From Aerococcus suis (GTDB lineage: Bacteria; Bacillota; Bacilli; Lactobacillales; Aerococcaceae): 64,000 nucleotides of DNA. The stretch covers positions 1 through 64,000 of the forward strand of contig NZ_FWXK01000007.1 in assembly GCF_900176325.1 (NCBI RefSeq), in the 5' to 3' direction. The notes under the pieces were generated by a model that did not search any database, was not told where the DNA came from, and saw only the letters and a list, made by a program, of their open reading frames with translations. Of this stretch, positions 33,944 to 44,710 are shown piece after piece. Position numbers and translations under genes: made by a program. Within the stretch, counting starts at the first letter, position 1, and each line of letters starts with the position of its first letter.

Positions 33944-35101
33944 ATGATGAAATTTACGATTAATCGAAGAATCTTTGATCAAGCGTTAAAAGTCGTTGCT
34001 AAAGCTGCTTCTAGTAAAACACCAATTGATGTGTTAAAAGGCATTAAAATTTTAGCAACTAGTTCAGGTATTTTATTAACCGGTTCTGATGCCACAATTA
34101 CGATTGAAGATTTTATTAGTTCAGATAATGATCAAAATCAATTAACGATTACTGAAAAAGGAGCTATTATTTTAGATAGTTCATTATTAAGTAGTTTAAT
34201 TTCGAAATTACCTGGTGAACAAGTAACGTTAGAAGTCACCAGCAATTTCCAAACAGTGATTGCTTCTGGAAATTCAGAATATACTTTAAATGGTCAAAAT
34301 CCAGATGATTACCCACGTTTACCAGAAATTGATCCTTACTCAACCTTTAAAATTCCAGGTAATCTCTTCAAAAAAGTGATTAATCAAACCATTATTTCCG
34401 TTTCAACGAATGAAATTCGTCCTATATTTACCGGAATTCATGTGGAATTAAGTAATAATGACTTAAAATTAGTCGCAACCGACTCTCATCGTTTAAGTCA
34501 ACGAATTGTTCCATTAGAAAGTCCAAAAGATATTGGTGATGAGCCAATTGTATTAAATATTCCAGGAAACAGTTTGAGTGAATTAAAAAAAATTGTAAGT
34601 GATGATGAAGACATTGATATTCAAGTCACAAATAATCAGATTTTATTTAAAGTTGGTACGACTTCGCTATACTCTAATTTATTAGAAGGCATGTTCCCTA
34701 ATACCGATAATCTATTAACGAATAGTGAAGATACGATTTTAGATATTTCTTCTACACAATTAATTTCTGCAGTTGCCAGAGCCAAAGTCTTACTCGCATC
34801 TGGCTCAAATAAAGTGGTTAAACTAGAATTAGATGAAAATAAAGTCGTTCTCTCTGGTCACTCTGCTCAAGTGGGTAATTTCGAAGAAGAATTGGACATT
34901 TTAGGTGCGGATGGTAATCCATTATCCATTTCCTTTAACCCTGATTACTTAGAATCTGCCTTGAAAACATTCGATGGCCAAGATGTTCGAATTAAATTCC
35001 AAACAGCATCTCGCCCATTCTTAATTGTGCCGAAAGAATCTGCAGATAGTTTCGAAATGTTGCAACTAATTACACCAATCCGTACACCAGGAAGTATGTA
35101 A
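33944..35101 (+). CDS. dnaN: DNA polymerase III beta subunit (sliding clamp)
   Basis: A 385-residue ring-forming clamp that tethers DNA polymerase. It opens MMKFTINRRIFDQALKVVAK and ends LITPIRTPGSM, where QLITPIRT is the usual C-terminal strand. The central GIHVELSNNDLKLVATDSHRLSQR is the conserved block of domain 2. Two ATGs are adjacent; AAAGGAG fits either. It follows dnaA across a DnaA-box cluster. Confidence 0.97.
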   Translation: MMKFTINRRIFDQALKVVAKAASSKTPIDVLKGIKILATSSGILLTGSDATITIEDFISSDNDQNQLTITEKGAIILDSSLLSSLISKLPGEQVTLEVTSNFQTVIASGNSEYTLNGQNPDDYPRLPEIDPYSTFKIPGNLFKKVINQTIISVSTNEIRPIFTGIHVELSNNDLKLVATDSHRLSQRIVPLESPKDIGDEPIVLNIPGNSLSELKKIVSDDEDIDIQVTNNQILFKVGTTSLYSNLLEGMFPNTDNLLTNSEDTILDISSTQLISAVARAKVLLASGSNKVVKLELDENKVVLSGHSAQVGNFEEELDILGADGNPLSISFNPDYLESALKTFDGQDVRIKFQTASRPFLIVPKESADSFEMLQLITPIRTPGSM

Positions 35102-35137
35102 GATAATATATATTAAAAATAGAAAGAAGCGTCAGAG

Positions 35138-35305
35138 ATGAAAAATAAGTTAATTCCTATCTTTAGTATTATTACGGTCTTAGCAATGTTTAGTATTCAA
35201 CAAATTGATGAACGACAAATGGTCTCTATTATTTTATTAGTGCTTATCACGATATTGAGCTTAGGTAGTATCATTTATTTAAGCAAATCATCTCATGATG
35301 ACTAA
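35138..35305 (+). CDS. 55-residue two-helix membrane protein
   Basis: ATG 35138 to TAA 35303-35305, starting MKNKLIPIFSIITVLAMFSI. Two hydrophobic segments (about 5-19 and 28-48) are separated by a charged turn QQIDERQM, and the C-terminus is KSSHDD. AGAAAGAAG upstream is a modest ribosome site. It lies 36 bases after dnaN on the same strand and before a strong terminator, so it is probably the last gene of the dnaA-dnaN transcript. I do not recognise a family. Confidence 0.6.
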   Translation: MKNKLIPIFSIITVLAMFSIQQIDERQMVSIILLVLITILSLGSIIYLSKSSHDD

Positions 35306-35344
35306 CTGGCGCTTTAAAGGCGAGTAAAAATTTTTATTAACAAA

Positions 35345-35396
35345 CAACCCCCATAAAGTAGTGTCACTTTTTTAAGTCCTACTTTATGGGGGTTAT
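35345..35396. terminator. Bidirectional terminator after the dnaN unit
   Basis: AACCCCCATAAAGTAG pairs exactly with CTACTTTATGGGGGTT. It has a loop with a T-run and is followed by ATTTTAT. It separates the dnaN unit from the convergent ribokinase gene. Confidence 0.85.
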
Positions 35397-35417
35397 TTTA
35401 TGTAATATTTTAAATAA

Positions 35418-36302
35418 TTAAAGTTGAGCTTCGGCAGCCTGTAATTCCTCTAAAGTTGGAATACCACCTTGAGCACCAAGTTTTTGGACGGATAAACTAG
35501 CTGCAAGATTGGCCTGTTTAATCGCATCAGCTAGAGACAGCCCATTTATTAAACCAACAACTAAAGCACCATTAAACGTATCCCCCGCACCAGTTGTATC
35601 CAGTGGTTGGGTTTTAAAACTAGGAATAAAGCATTCCGTCATTCCATTATGATAAATTGCTCCTTGGTCACCTAAAGTAACAATTAACTTATTAGGATGA
35701 GCAGCTAAACTTTCAGACAAAGTTTGATTGGGGAAAATGAGTTCCCGTTCAGCTTCATTTGGGGTTAAATAAGTCACTTGATGGATTAATTCAGGATCTA
35801 GTTGTGTAGCAGGTGCTGGATTGAGTAAAACAGGAATCTCATGCGCCGCACAGTAATGGATCACTTGTTCATTAATGTTTAAGTTGATTTCTTGTTGAAG
35901 GACGACGAAATCAACATCTTGTAATTGTTTCTCTAAGGCAGCTTCTGAAGGAAAGGTTATATGATGATTAGCACTAGGCACTACAATAATCCGATTGTCA
36001 TTGTCATATAACGTAATATGAGCACTTCCTGATGGACCAGGTACCATTTGCATATCTGAAATATCGATATGATGACGCTTAAAATTTGCGAGAATTTTTT
36101 GACCAAAATCGTCATCACCAACCGCGCCAATCATTTTCACATTTCCACCAAGGCGGGCAGCAGCAATAGCTTGATTGGCTCCTTTGCCACCAAAATCAAT
36201 ACTGAAATGCTCTCCTAGAACGGTTTCTCCTTGCGCAGGAATTTGACTGGATTGGACGGTAAAATCAGTGGAACAACTTCCGATGACGGCAATTTTTCCC
36301 AT
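35418..36302 (-). CDS. rbsK: Ribokinase
   Basis: About 294 residues of the PfkB family; phosphorylates ribose to ribose-5-phosphate. GKIAVIGSCSTDFTVQ opens the protein. The sugar-binding FGGKGANQAIAAARLGG is near residues 39-55. The PfkB signature DTTGAGDTFNGALVVGL carries the catalytic Asp in GAGD. I chose ATG 36302, 8 bases after GAAAGG; the frame extends three codons upstream into the lacI-type gene, with which it would overlap. No ribose transporter is nearby, so the true sugar could differ. Confidence 0.88.
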   Translation of the reverse strand: MGKIAVIGSCSTDFTVQSSQIPAQGETVLGEHFSIDFGGKGANQAIAAARLGGNVKMIGAVGDDDFGQKILANFKRHHIDISDMQMVPGPSGSAHITLYDNDNRIIVVPSANHHITFPSEAALEKQLQDVDFVVLQQEINLNINEQVIHYCAAHEIPVLLNPAPATQLDPELIHQVTYLTPNEAERELIFPNQTLSESLAAHPNKLIVTLGDQGAIYHNGMTECFIPSFKTQPLDTTGAGDTFNGALVVGLINGLSLADAIKQANLAASLSVQKLGAQGGIPTLEELQAAEAQL

Positions 36303-36307
36303 GGTAA

Positions 36308-37279
36308 TCATCCTTTCTTACGTAATGTATCACGGGACATCAATTCAACAGGTAAGGTCACTACATTTTCAGTTATGATTTCATCGGTAATTAATTGATG
36401 GAGCATTTTGGCTGCTGTTTGTCCCATTTCATAAGCCGGTTGTTTAATCGTGGTTAATTTAGGAACAGTCAATTCACTGAATGGAATATCATCGAAACCG
36501 ATAATTTGAATATCCTTTGGTACGCGATAACCGAGGTATTGGGCTTTTTGAATCAACATCATCGCTTGCAAATCATTCGCCGCAAAAATCGTATCGATAT
36601 GTGGATATAATTCAAATAGACGACCTGCAGAATGCATCACATCTTTTAATAAGAATGACTGACTCGCCATCGTATGGTAAGAAATCCCTTCTTTGTCTAA
36701 AGCATCGTGAATATAAGAACTTCGAATATTGGCGACTTCTAATGATTTTGGACCAGAAATGACGACAACATCTTCGAAAGATGTTTGTTTTAATTCGTCA
36801 ATCATCAGTTTTGCGGCTTGTTTATAATCGGCTTTCACTTGATAAAGCGAATCTTCATCACTCCGATTAATAACCACTACTGGTGTATTTTCAGCTATTT
36901 TGGGTAAGTGAACGGCAGAAATAATCCCTGCCACAAAATTTTGTTGGAACGTTTGTAAGTAGCTAGCTACTTTCGTTTGATCTTCATGAATATTTCCAGT
37001 AATGACATGATAACCATGCGGATAGAAATAATCTTCAATTCCTTGAGCCATTAGCGGAAAAAATGGGTTTCCCATATCGGGAAGAAGGAAACCAATTAAT
37101 TTTGATTTCTTCTGGAAAAGCGATCGAGCTACCTCATTGGGCACATAGTTGAGCTCTTGAATAGCCTTTTCAACTTTTTTACTCGTTTTTCCACTAACGT
37201 AACCACTATTATTAATATAACGGGAAATCGTCGCAGGAGAAACTTGGGCGCGTTTTGCGACTTCTTTAATATTAACCAT
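36308..37279 (-). CDS. LacI family transcriptional regulator (RbsR-like)
   Basis: A 323-residue repressor. The N-terminal helix-turn-helix is VNIKEVAKRAQVSPATISRYIN with the hinge NYVPNEVARSLFQKKS. A periplasmic-binding-like ligand domain follows (LIGFLLPDMGNPFFPLMAQGI, then IDTIFAANDLQAMMLIQKA and IIGFDDIPFSEL). It is directly upstream of ribokinase and co-oriented, suggesting it senses ribose or a phosphorylated product. No clear operator is identified upstream. Confidence 0.9.
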   Translation of the reverse strand: MVNIKEVAKRAQVSPATISRYINNSGYVSGKTSKKVEKAIQELNYVPNEVARSLFQKKSKLIGFLLPDMGNPFFPLMAQGIEDYFYPHGYHVITGNIHEDQTKVASYLQTFQQNFVAGIISAVHLPKIAENTPVVVINRSDEDSLYQVKADYKQAAKLMIDELKQTSFEDVVVISGPKSLEVANIRSSYIHDALDKEGISYHTMASQSFLLKDVMHSAGRLFELYPHIDTIFAANDLQAMMLIQKAQYLGYRVPKDIQIIGFDDIPFSELTVPKLTTIKQPAYEMGQTAAKMLHQLITDEIITENVVTLPVELMSRDTLRKKG

Positions 37280-37452
37280 AATTATCTCCTTATTGTAATC
37301 GCTTTTATCTATAGTGTAGCACTCTCAATGCAAAAATAATGAGAAATTCTTCACGATTCAAAGGTGTTTTTAATATTTTCCACCTCACACGATACAAATT
37401 CTTTCCCTCTAAAAAGCCTAAACAAATTAAAAAGCTCTTATACGGCCTTTAT

Positions 37453-37481
37453 TTGCTTAATAACGCGGAATAGCGTATAAT
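37453..37481 (+). promoter_or_regulatory. Promoter of the yaaA-recF-gyrB-gyrA operon
   Basis: TTGCTT 37453-37458, 17-base spacer containing AACGCGGAATAGCG, and TATAAT 37476-37481. It leaves an unusually long leader of about 170 nt before yaaA. Confidence 0.7.
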
Positions 37482-37577
37482 TATATTGTAAAAACAGTTG
37501 AACAAATCGCTAATCGAGTTAGTAACAATAACTAGATCCGACGCATGCTCAATATGAGAGAAATTGCGAATGACATG

Positions 37578-37646
37578 ACTTCTCATTGACATGTGGTTGG
37601 GTCTCTGTTTTTTTGGTACGGCCGATTTTAGATGTTAATGAGAAGT
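37578..37646 (+). promoter_or_regulatory. Long hairpin in the yaaA-gyrase leader
   Basis: ACTTCTCATT-G-ACAT (37578-37592) pairs with ATGT-T-AATGAGAAGT (37632-37646), 14 pairs with one mismatch. The loop of about 40 nt contains GTTGGGTCTCTG and a run of seven T. The 3' arm ends 3 bases before the GGAGG of yaaA. TGACATG occurs at 37571, 37587 and 37653. Role unknown; control of the operon's translation or transcription is possible. Confidence 0.55.
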
Positions 37647-37656
37647 TGGAGGTGAC

Positions 37657-37896
37657 ATGATGCAAGAGACAATCACAATCGATACAGAGTTTATTACCGT
37701 CACACAAGTCTTAAAATATGTTGGTGCGATTGGGACTGGTGGCCAAGCAAAATGGTTCCTCCAAGAACATCCTGTTCAAATTGATGGTGAACTTGAAGAT
37801 CGACGCGGTAAGAAAGTGTATCCTGGACAAGTTGTGACAATTCCAGGAGAAGGCCACTTTACTATTGTCCAAGCAGATGATGCCCATGAAGCTTGA
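37657..37896 (+). CDS. yaaA: S4-domain protein YaaA
   Basis: A 79-residue RNA-binding S4-domain protein. The stretch ITVTQVLKYVGAIGTGGQAKWFL, then VQIDGELEDRRGKKVYPGQVV is the S4 fold. Length and position between dnaN and recF are those of Bacillus YaaA, whose role is still poorly defined but may involve ribosome assembly. GGAGGTGAC precedes two adjacent ATGs. Its stop overlaps the recF start by 11 bases. Confidence 0.9.
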   Translation: MMQETITIDTEFITVTQVLKYVGAIGTGGQAKWFLQEHPVQIDGELEDRRGKKVYPGQVVTIPGEGHFTIVQADDAHEA

Positions 37897-38998
37897 TTAT
37901 TTAAGTTTGAGTAATTTTCGTAATTATACGGAAGAGAGCGTTGACTTTTCACCAGGAATTAACGTGTTTATAGGTGAGAATGCAGAAGGTAAAACAAGTT
38001 TACTAGAAGCGATTTATATGTTGTCACTGGCTCGTAGTCATCGAACGAGTAATGAAAAAGAAATGATTCGCTGGCAGACGGATGCGGCTTATGTGAGTGG
38101 GCGTTTAACCAATAAAACGTCTGAAATTTCATTAAGCATTCGACTAACAAAAAATGGCAAAATTGCCAAAGTTAATCACCTCGAACAAAAGCGACTCAGC
38201 GATTTTGTGGGGCATTTAAATGTGGTCTTATTTGCGCCTGAAGATTTAGATCTCGTCAAAGGGTCTCCACAATTGCGGCGTAAATTTATTGACCGAGAAT
38301 TGGGACAAATGAATCCCGTCTATTTGTACGAGTCAGTCAATTATCAACGGATGATGAAACAACGGAATGCCTATTTAAAGCAATTAATTCAACGTGAGGC
38401 AACAGATAAGGTCTATTTAGAGATTTTAACGGAGCAGTTGGCAACTTCCGCTGTCCAAATTATTCAACATCGCCAAAAATTCACACAACAATTAGAAAAA
38501 TGGGCACAACCGATTCATCATAGAGTTTCACATGGTAAGGAAGAACTGACTTTACATTATCGAAGTCCAGTTGACTTAAGTGATGCACCTGATGATGAGA
38601 CGCTTTACCAACGATTAATGGATAAAATAGCAAATGCTAAGGAAAGTGAATTGCAACGTGGAATTACTTTAGTTGGTCCTCATCGTGATGATTTAACTTT
38701 TAAAGTGAATGGCCGTAATGTTCAAAAATATGGGTCACAAGGTCAACAACGCACGACAGTATTGAGTATGAAACTGGCTGAAATCGAATGTATGAAGGCG
38801 ATTACAGGCGATTACCCGATTCTGCTATTAGATGATGTATTAAGCGAATTGGATAATGAACGTCAAACCCATTTACTTAAAAGTATCGAGAAAAAAATTC
38901 AAACCTTCTTAACAACGACGAGTTTAGATGGTATTCAAAAGAATTATATTGATGAACCACGGATTTATCAGATTAGTGACGGACAAATTGAACGATAG
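37886..38998 (+). CDS. recF: DNA replication and repair protein RecF
   Basis: A 370-residue SMC-like ATPase that loads RecA at gaps. It starts [19 protein letters not shown], the family's usual opening, which fixes the start at 37886 inside the yaaA 3' end; the open frame reaches back to 37865. Walker A is [15 protein letters not shown], the signature is [16 protein letters not shown], and Walker B is [13 protein letters not shown]. It has a poor separate ribosome site, so coupling to yaaA is likely. gyrB follows. Confidence 0.95.
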   Translation: MKLDYLSLSNFRNYTEESVDFSPGINVFIGENAEGKTSLLEAIYMLSLARSHRTSNEKEMIRWQTDAAYVSGRLTNKTSEISLSIRLTKNGKIAKVNHLEQKRLSDFVGHLNVVLFAPEDLDLVKGSPQLRRKFIDRELGQMNPVYLYESVNYQRMMKQRNAYLKQLIQREATDKVYLEILTEQLATSAVQIIQHRQKFTQQLEKWAQPIHHRVSHGKEELTLHYRSPVDLSDAPDDETLYQRLMDKIANAKESELQRGITLVGPHRDDLTFKVNGRNVQKYGSQGQQRTTVLSMKLAEIECMKAITGDYPILLLDDVLSELDNERQTHLLKSIEKKIQTFLTTTSLDGIQKNYIDEPRIYQISDGQIER

Positions 38999-39009
38999 GA
39001 GTTGGGTGC

Positions 39010-41022
39010 ATGTCTGAAGAAAATAATCAAAATGCGCGACAAACGGAACAGACAGAAAACGAAGAAGTCGTGATTACTGAAGAAGAGAAAAGACAAAAAG
39101 AAGCGGAATTAAAACACTTAGCTGAAGATTACGATGCGAGTCAAATCCAAGTATTAGAAGGACTTGAAGCGGTTCGTAAACGTCCTGGGATGTATATCGG
39201 ATCCACCAGTGAAACAGGATTGCATCATCTCGTATGGGAAATTGTTGATAACTCAATTGACGAAGCATTAGCAGGATTTGCTCACCACATTGAAGTCACG
39301 ATTGAACCAGGAAATTATATTACCGTAACGGATGATGGCCGTGGGATTCCTGTTGATATTCAATCAAATACTGGTCGACCAGCAGTTGAAACAGTCTTTA
39401 CGATTTTACACGCTGGAGGTAAATTCGGTGGTGGCGGTTATAAAGTTTCAGGAGGTCTTCATGGTGTTGGGGCTTCTGTCGTTAATGCCTTATCTGAATG
39501 GCTAACCGTTCAAGTTCATAAAAATGGTCATATTTACCAACAAGAATTCCGTAAAGGAGCTATCGTTAAAGACTTAGAAAAAGTGGGTCAAACCGATAAA
39601 CACGGAACAGTGGTTAAATTCCAACCAGACCCTGATATTTTCACTGATACGATCGAATACAATTTCGATACGTTAAATCGTCGTATTCGTGAACTGGCTT
39701 TCTTAAATAAAGGATTACGTATTTCCTTAATGGATAATCGAGAAGATGAACCACGTAGCGTTCATTACCATTATGAAGGCGGAATCAAAGAATACGTCTC
39801 TTATATTAATAAAAATAAAGAAACGTTATTTGACGAACCAATTTATTTAGAAGGCGAACAAGATGATATTGAAGTTGAAGTCGCTATGCAATATACCGAT
39901 GGCTTTCACTCTAATATTTTAAGCTTTGCCAATAACATCCATACTTTTGAAGGTGGAATGCATGAGTCGGGAATTAAATCTGCATTAACACGTACGATTA
40001 ATGATTACGCTCGTACTGCTAAAATTTTAAAAGACAATGATTCTAATTTGAGTGGTGAAGACGTACGTGAAGGTCTTGGCCTTATTGTATCTGTTCGCCA
40101 CCCTGACCCTCAATTTGAAGGGCAGACGAAAATGAAATTAGGAAATTCTGAAGTTCGTACAATTGTCGATCGTCTGTTCTCAGAACATTTTGAAAAATTC
40201 TTACTCGAAAATCCAACTATCGGACGTAAAATTGTCGATAAAGGATTAGTCGCTTCTAAAGCGCGTATGGCAGCTAAACGGGCACGCGATATGACTCGGA
40301 AAAAATCTGGATTAGAAATTAGTAACTTGCCAGGTAAATTAGCTGATTGTACGAGTCGTGTGCCAGATGAAAGTGAATTATTTATCGTCGAAGGGAACTC
40401 AGCTGGAGGTTCTGCTAAACAAGGACGTTCTCGGCATTTCCAAGCGATTTTACCCATTCGTGGGAAAATCCTTAATGTCGAAAAAGCCTCAATGGATCGT
40501 ATTTTAGCTAACGAAGAAATTCGCTCATTATTTACCGCAATGGGAACCGGTTGGGAAAATGAATTTGATATTGAAAAGGCTCGTTATCATAAATTAGTTA
40601 TTATGACTGATGCCGATGTCGATGGTGCCCATATTCGTGCCTTATTATTAACATTAATTTATCGATACATGCGCCCTATTCTGGATGCTGGTTATGTCTA
40701 TATCGCTGTCCCACCACTTTATCAAGTTCGTCAAGGTAAAAAAGTTCATTACGTCAATAGTGATAAAGAGTTGGATGAATACTTGAGCACTTTAGCTCCA
40801 TCACCAAAACCAGCTATTCAACGGTATAAAGGTCTGGGTGAAATGGATGCTGAACAATTATGGGAAACGACAATGGATCCAGAACATCGAACATTACTAC
40901 AAGTTCAAGTGGAAGATGCGGTTGAAGCTGACCAAATTATCGATATGTTAATGGGTGATCGCGTAGGTCCACGCCGTGATTTCATTGAAGAAAATGCAAC
41001 TTATGCCACAATTGACCTGTAA
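39010..41022 (+). CDS. gyrB: DNA gyrase subunit B
   Basis: The 670-residue ATPase subunit of gyrase, which introduces negative supercoils. The GHKL ATPase has [24 protein letters not shown] and [15 protein letters not shown]. The TOPRIM domain opens with [17 protein letters not shown] and includes [12 protein letters not shown]. The C-terminus has [21 protein letters not shown]. An acidic N-terminal extension of about 30 residues precedes the family core. GGAGTTGGG precedes the ATG. gyrA follows 16 bases later. Confidence 0.98.
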   Translation: MSEENNQNARQTEQTENEEVVITEEEKRQKEAELKHLAEDYDASQIQVLEGLEAVRKRPGMYIGSTSETGLHHLVWEIVDNSIDEALAGFAHHIEVTIEPGNYITVTDDGRGIPVDIQSNTGRPAVETVFTILHAGGKFGGGGYKVSGGLHGVGASVVNALSEWLTVQVHKNGHIYQQEFRKGAIVKDLEKVGQTDKHGTVVKFQPDPDIFTDTIEYNFDTLNRRIRELAFLNKGLRISLMDNREDEPRSVHYHYEGGIKEYVSYINKNKETLFDEPIYLEGEQDDIEVEVAMQYTDGFHSNILSFANNIHTFEGGMHESGIKSALTRTINDYARTAKILKDNDSNLSGEDVREGLGLIVSVRHPDPQFEGQTKMKLGNSEVRTIVDRLFSEHFEKFLLENPTIGRKIVDKGLVASKARMAAKRARDMTRKKSGLEISNLPGKLADCTSRVPDESELFIVEGNSAGGSAKQGRSRHFQAILPIRGKILNVEKASMDRILANEEIRSLFTAMGTGWENEFDIEKARYHKLVIMTDADVDGAHIRALLLTLIYRYMRPILDAGYVYIAVPPLYQVRQGKKVHYVNSDKELDEYLSTLAPSPKPAIQRYKGLGEMDAEQLWETTMDPEHRTLLQVQVEDAVEADQIIDMLMGDRVGPRRDFIEENATYATIDL

Positions 41023-41038
41023 GTGAGGAGAATGACGA

Positions 41039-43603
41039 GTGAGTGAAGAAATAAGAAGACAGCCTTCACGTGAAATATCACAAGAAATGCGAACGTCATT
41101 TCTTGACTATGCAATGAGTGTCATTGTTTCACGTGCATTGCCAGATGTTCGTGATGGATTGAAACCTGTTCATCGGCGGATTTTATACGGAATGAATGAA
41201 CTAGGAGTAACGAGCGATAAACCATACAAAAAATCAGCACGTATTGTCGGTGATGTTATGGGGAAATACCATCCACATGGGGACTCAGCTATTTATGAAT
41301 CCATGGTGCGGATGGCTCAAGATTTCTCTTATCGCTATATGCTAATTGATGGTCACGGAAACTTTGGTTCTGTCGATGGTGACCAAGCAGCTGCCATGCG
41401 GTATACCGAAGCACGTATGAGTAAAATTTCGCACGAAATGGTGCGGGATATGAACAAAGAAACCGTTGACTTTATTGATAACTACGACGGTGAAGAACGT
41501 GAGCCAGAAGTATTACCTTCACGTTTTCCTAATTTATTAGTAAATGGAGCCACTGGGATTGCCGTGGGGATGACAACGAATATTCCACCACATAACTTAG
41601 GTGAAGTGATTTCAGCTATTCAAGTATTGATGGAAAATCCCGACGCCACAGCATCCGAACTAATGGAAGCTTTACCAGGACCTGACTTCCCAACTGGCGG
41701 GATTATCATTGGTAAATCAGGTATTCGTAAAGCCTACGAAACCGGAAAAGGTAGTATTATTGTCCGCGCGAAACTAGATATTGAACAAATGCCAAGCGGT
41801 AAAGAGCGCATTATTGTTCATGAAATTCCGTATATGGTGAATAAAGCGAAATTAGTTGAACGCATTGCTGAAATGGCACGTGATAAACGTATCGAAGGCA
41901 TTACAGCGATTCGCGATGAATCTGGTCGTGAAGGAATGCGAATTGTGATTGAATGTCGCAAAGATGTTAGTGCTGGAGTCGTCGTTAATAACTTATATAA
42001 ACAAACGGCGCTACAATCTAACTTTAGCTTTAATATGGTGGCTATTGTTAATGGTGTACCACAAACATTAAGTTTAAAAGATATTTTACGTCATTACTTA
42101 GTTCATCAAGAAGAAGTCATTCGTCGTCGGTCTATTTTTGAGAAAAATAAAGCCGAAGCACGAGCTCATATTTTAGAAGGGTTACAAATTGCCTTAGATC
42201 ATATTGATGAAATTGTGGCCATTCTTCGGTCATCTAAAACAGGCGATGAAGCGAAAACCATCTTTATGGAACAATTCGGCCTATCTGATAAACAATCTCA
42301 AGCAATCTTAGACATGCGTTTAGTTCGCTTAACCGGCTTAGAACGAGAAAAAATTGATAACGAACATGCCAACTTAATGGCCGAAATTGCACGTTTAAAT
42401 GAAATTCTAGCGAATGAAGCGAAACGTTATGAAATCATTTATGATGAATTACTAGATATTCAACGTCGTTTCAATGATGAACGTCGGACAGAATTAATGG
42501 TTGGTGAAATTACTAACTTAGAAGATGAAGACTTAATTGAAGAACGTAATGTTGTGATTACATTAACGAAAAACGGGTATATTAAACGATTAGATGATGA
42601 TGAATTCCGTACGCAAAATCGTGGGGGACGTGGTGTCCAAGGCATGGGTATTAATGACGATGATGCCATGGAAACCATCTTATCGACTTCTACTCACGAT
42701 GAAATTCTCTTCTTCACTAATAAGGGGAAAGTTTATAAAAGTAAAGGGTATGAAATCCCAGAATTTAGCCGTACCGCTAAAGGAATTCCTGTTGTTAACT
42801 TACTTAACTTAGCTAGTGATGAACGTGTCCAAGCAACAATCCGTATTGATAAACACGGTGAAGAAGATGCGCATTTAATGTTTGCTACCAAAGCAGGAAC
42901 AGTCAAACGAACAAAAGCCAGTGAGTTCCTAAATATCCGTAATAATGGTTTAATTGCTATTTCCTTAAAAGACGGTGATGAGCTTGTTCAAGTGCTTCAT
43001 ACGAATGGTAATCAAAATATTATAATCGGATCACATGCTGGATATGCAGTATCATTCAACGAACAAGATGTTCGAAGTATGGGACGGACAGCAACTGGTG
43101 TGCGTGGTATTCGTCTAGGAAATGATGATTACGTCGTTGGTATGGCTCCTCTACATGATGAAGGCTACGTATTAGTTGTTACCGAAAATGGTTATGGAAA
43201 ACGAACAAAAACATCAGAGTATGCGATTAAACACCGTGGCGGTAAAGGAGTTAAAACCATTAATATCAATCAACGTAATGGTCGTCTTATCGGTCTTACT
43301 ACGGTAACTGGTGAAGAAGATATTATGTTGATGACAGATAAAGGCGTTTTAATTCGATTCCATTCAAATGATATTTCTGAAACAGGACGGGCAACTTTAG
43401 GTGTTCGATTAATTCGTTTAGATGATGGGTCAACCGTTTCAACAATGACACCAATTGTTCCTGATACTGAAGAGGAAGCAGAGGAAGAAGTAACGCCTAC
43501 TGATGAAGAAAAAGAGGCTTCTGAACTTCCTACTGAAAAATTAGCCGCTAAAATGCAAGATTTTGCTGATGAAGCGATTGAGCATAATGAGGATGATGAA
43601 TAG
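41039..43603 (+). CDS. gyrA: DNA gyrase subunit A
   Basis: The 854-residue breakage-reunion subunit. The start is GTG 41039 after GTGAGGAG. The quinolone-resistance region runs through [19 protein letters not shown] (Ser and Glu both present, the usual susceptible-type residues), and the active-site Tyr is in [11 protein letters not shown]. Six C-terminal pinwheel repeats include the GyrA box [11 protein letters not shown]. The acidic tail ([19 protein letters not shown]) is variable. It ends the gyrase operon before a strong terminator. Confidence 0.98.
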   Translation: MSEEIRRQPSREISQEMRTSFLDYAMSVIVSRALPDVRDGLKPVHRRILYGMNELGVTSDKPYKKSARIVGDVMGKYHPHGDSAIYESMVRMAQDFSYRYMLIDGHGNFGSVDGDQAAAMRYTEARMSKISHEMVRDMNKETVDFIDNYDGEEREPEVLPSRFPNLLVNGATGIAVGMTTNIPPHNLGEVISAIQVLMENPDATASELMEALPGPDFPTGGIIIGKSGIRKAYETGKGSIIVRAKLDIEQMPSGKERIIVHEIPYMVNKAKLVERIAEMARDKRIEGITAIRDESGREGMRIVIECRKDVSAGVVVNNLYKQTALQSNFSFNMVAIVNGVPQTLSLKDILRHYLVHQEEVIRRRSIFEKNKAEARAHILEGLQIALDHIDEIVAILRSSKTGDEAKTIFMEQFGLSDKQSQAILDMRLVRLTGLEREKIDNEHANLMAEIARLNEILANEAKRYEIIYDELLDIQRRFNDERRTELMVGEITNLEDEDLIEERNVVITLTKNGYIKRLDDDEFRTQNRGGRGVQGMGINDDDAMETILSTSTHDEILFFTNKGKVYKSKGYEIPEFSRTAKGIPVVNLLNLASDERVQATIRIDKHGEEDAHLMFATKAGTVKRTKASEFLNIRNNGLIAISLKDGDELVQVLHTNGNQNIIIGSHAGYAVSFNEQDVRSMGRTATGVRGIRLGNDDYVVGMAPLHDEGYVLVVTENGYGKRTKTSEYAIKHRGGKGVKTININQRNGRLIGLTTVTGEEDIMLMTDKGVLIRFHSNDISETGRATLGVRLIRLDDGSTVSTMTPIVPDTEEEAEEEVTPTDEEKEASELPTEKLAAKMQDFADEAIEHNEDDE

Positions 43604-43618
43604 TAGGATGAAGTAACT

Positions 43619-43651
43619 AAGCGATTCGTTATTTGCGAATCGCTTTTTTAA
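43619..43651 (+). terminator. Terminator of the gyrase operon
   Basis: AAGCGATTCG-TTATTTG-CGAATCGCTT followed by TTTTAATT. Confidence 0.9.
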
Positions 43652-43678
43652 TTCCCTCTATAAAAAATGAGATTTTAT

Positions 43679-43707
43679 TTGTTAAACAGCTAGGATAATG
43701 TTATAAT
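43679..43707 (+). promoter_or_regulatory. Promoter of rpsF-ssb-rpsR
   Basis: TTGTTA 43679-43684, 17-base spacer, TATAAT 43702-43707. Confidence 0.78.
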
Positions 43708-43733
43708 TAATTATTGTGAGTATGTATATGCTC

Positions 43734-43763
43734 CTTGTCATTACAGATGGTAATGACCACAAG
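43734..43763 (+). promoter_or_regulatory. rpsF leader hairpin, candidate S6:S18 autoregulatory site
   Basis: CTTGT-CATTAC, loop AGATG, GTAATG, 3-nt bulge ACC, ACAAG. Known rpsF leaders bind the S6:S18 complex through a stem with a three-base C-rich bulge that mimics the rRNA site. This hairpin has the same plan and lies just before the AAGGAGGTG ribosome site. Confidence 0.6.
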
Positions 43764-43786
43764 ACCAAAAGGAGGTGCGAAGTCTG

Positions 43787-44089
43787 ATGAGTGAATTAAC
43801 TACAAAATATGAAGCTTTATACATTATCAAACCTGATATTGATGAAGCCTCTAAAAAAGAATTAGTTAACTATTTTGATGAAGTATTAACATCAAATGGT
43901 GCAACAATCACTGAATCTAAAGACTGGGCTAAACGTCGTTTCGCATACGAAATTAAGAAATACCGTGAAGGTATTTACCACTTAGTTGAGTTCGAAGCTG
44001 ACAACGCAGACAGCGTTGATGAATTTAACCGTTTAGCTCGTATTAATGACAATATCTTACGTCATTTAATTACAAAAGTTGAAGACTAA
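43787..44089 (+). CDS. rpsF: 30S ribosomal protein S6
   Basis: A 100-residue small-subunit protein that pairs with S18. It starts [20 protein letters not shown], followed by [24 protein letters not shown], typical of S6. I chose ATG 43787; the frame extends four codons to a GTG that overlaps the AGGAGG site. It heads the conserved rpsF-ssb-rpsR unit. Confidence 0.96.
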   Translation: MSELTTKYEALYIIKPDIDEASKKELVNYFDEVLTSNGATITESKDWAKRRFAYEIKKYREGIYHLVEFEADNADSVDEFNRLARINDNILRHLITKVED

Positions 44090-44121
44090 TTAAACTTTTT
44101 ACGATTGAGAGGAGTTAAGTC

Positions 44122-44682
44122 ATGATTAATAATGTCGTATTAGTAGGACGTTTAACAAGAGATGTTGATTTACGTTATACCCAAAGTGGAACAGCGGTAG
44201 CTTCTTTTACAGTAGCTATTGATCGATCATTTAAAAATGCTCAAGGTGAACGCGAAACTGACTTTATTAATTGCGTGATGTGGCGGAAAGCTGCCGAAAA
44301 CTTCGCTCAATTTACTCGTAAAGGGTCACTAGTTGGTATCGAAGGAAGCATTCAAACGCGTAACTATGAGAATAAGCAAGGAAACCGTGTGTATGTGACT
44401 GAAGTTCAAGCAAGTAACTTTAGTTTACTTGAATCTAAATCAGTGACAGAACAACGCCCTGCTTCTTCAGGCAATGGGTCATCAAACTATGGCGGCTTTG
44501 GCGGTAATAATAACCAACAACCATCATTTGGTGGCGATGATCCGTTTGCCAATAGTTTTGCGCCTAATAATGATTCTTATCAATCAAATAATAATGATCA
44601 ATCAGACAGCAATAGCAATCCATTCGGATCTAATAATGACGATGGTTCTATTGATATTGCTGATGATGATCTTCCATTCTAA
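44122..44682 (+). CDS. ssb: Single-stranded DNA-binding protein
   Basis: A 186-residue SSB. The OB fold covers about 1-105 (MINNVVLVGRLTRDVDLRYT, then DFINCVMWRKAAENFAQF, GSIQTRNYENKQGNRVYVTEV). A Gly/Asn/Gln/Ser-rich flexible linker leads to the acidic tip DIADDDLPF, which recruits repair and replication partners. GAGAGGAG precedes the start. Its place between rpsF and rpsR is conserved. Confidence 0.97.
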   Translation: MINNVVLVGRLTRDVDLRYTQSGTAVASFTVAIDRSFKNAQGERETDFINCVMWRKAAENFAQFTRKGSLVGIEGSIQTRNYENKQGNRVYVTEVQASNFSLLESKSVTEQRPASSGNGSSNYGGFGGNNNQQPSFGGDDPFANSFAPNNDSYQSNNNDQSDSNSNPFGSNNDDGSIDIADDDLPF

Positions 44683-44710
44683 AATCATCTAAATAAGGAG
44701 GACTGCTACT

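Noticed and set aside
41124..41143. parS-like TGTTTCACGTG in gyrA
   Set aside because: Only the left part of the palindrome matches; it comes from codons of the conserved VSRALP motif.
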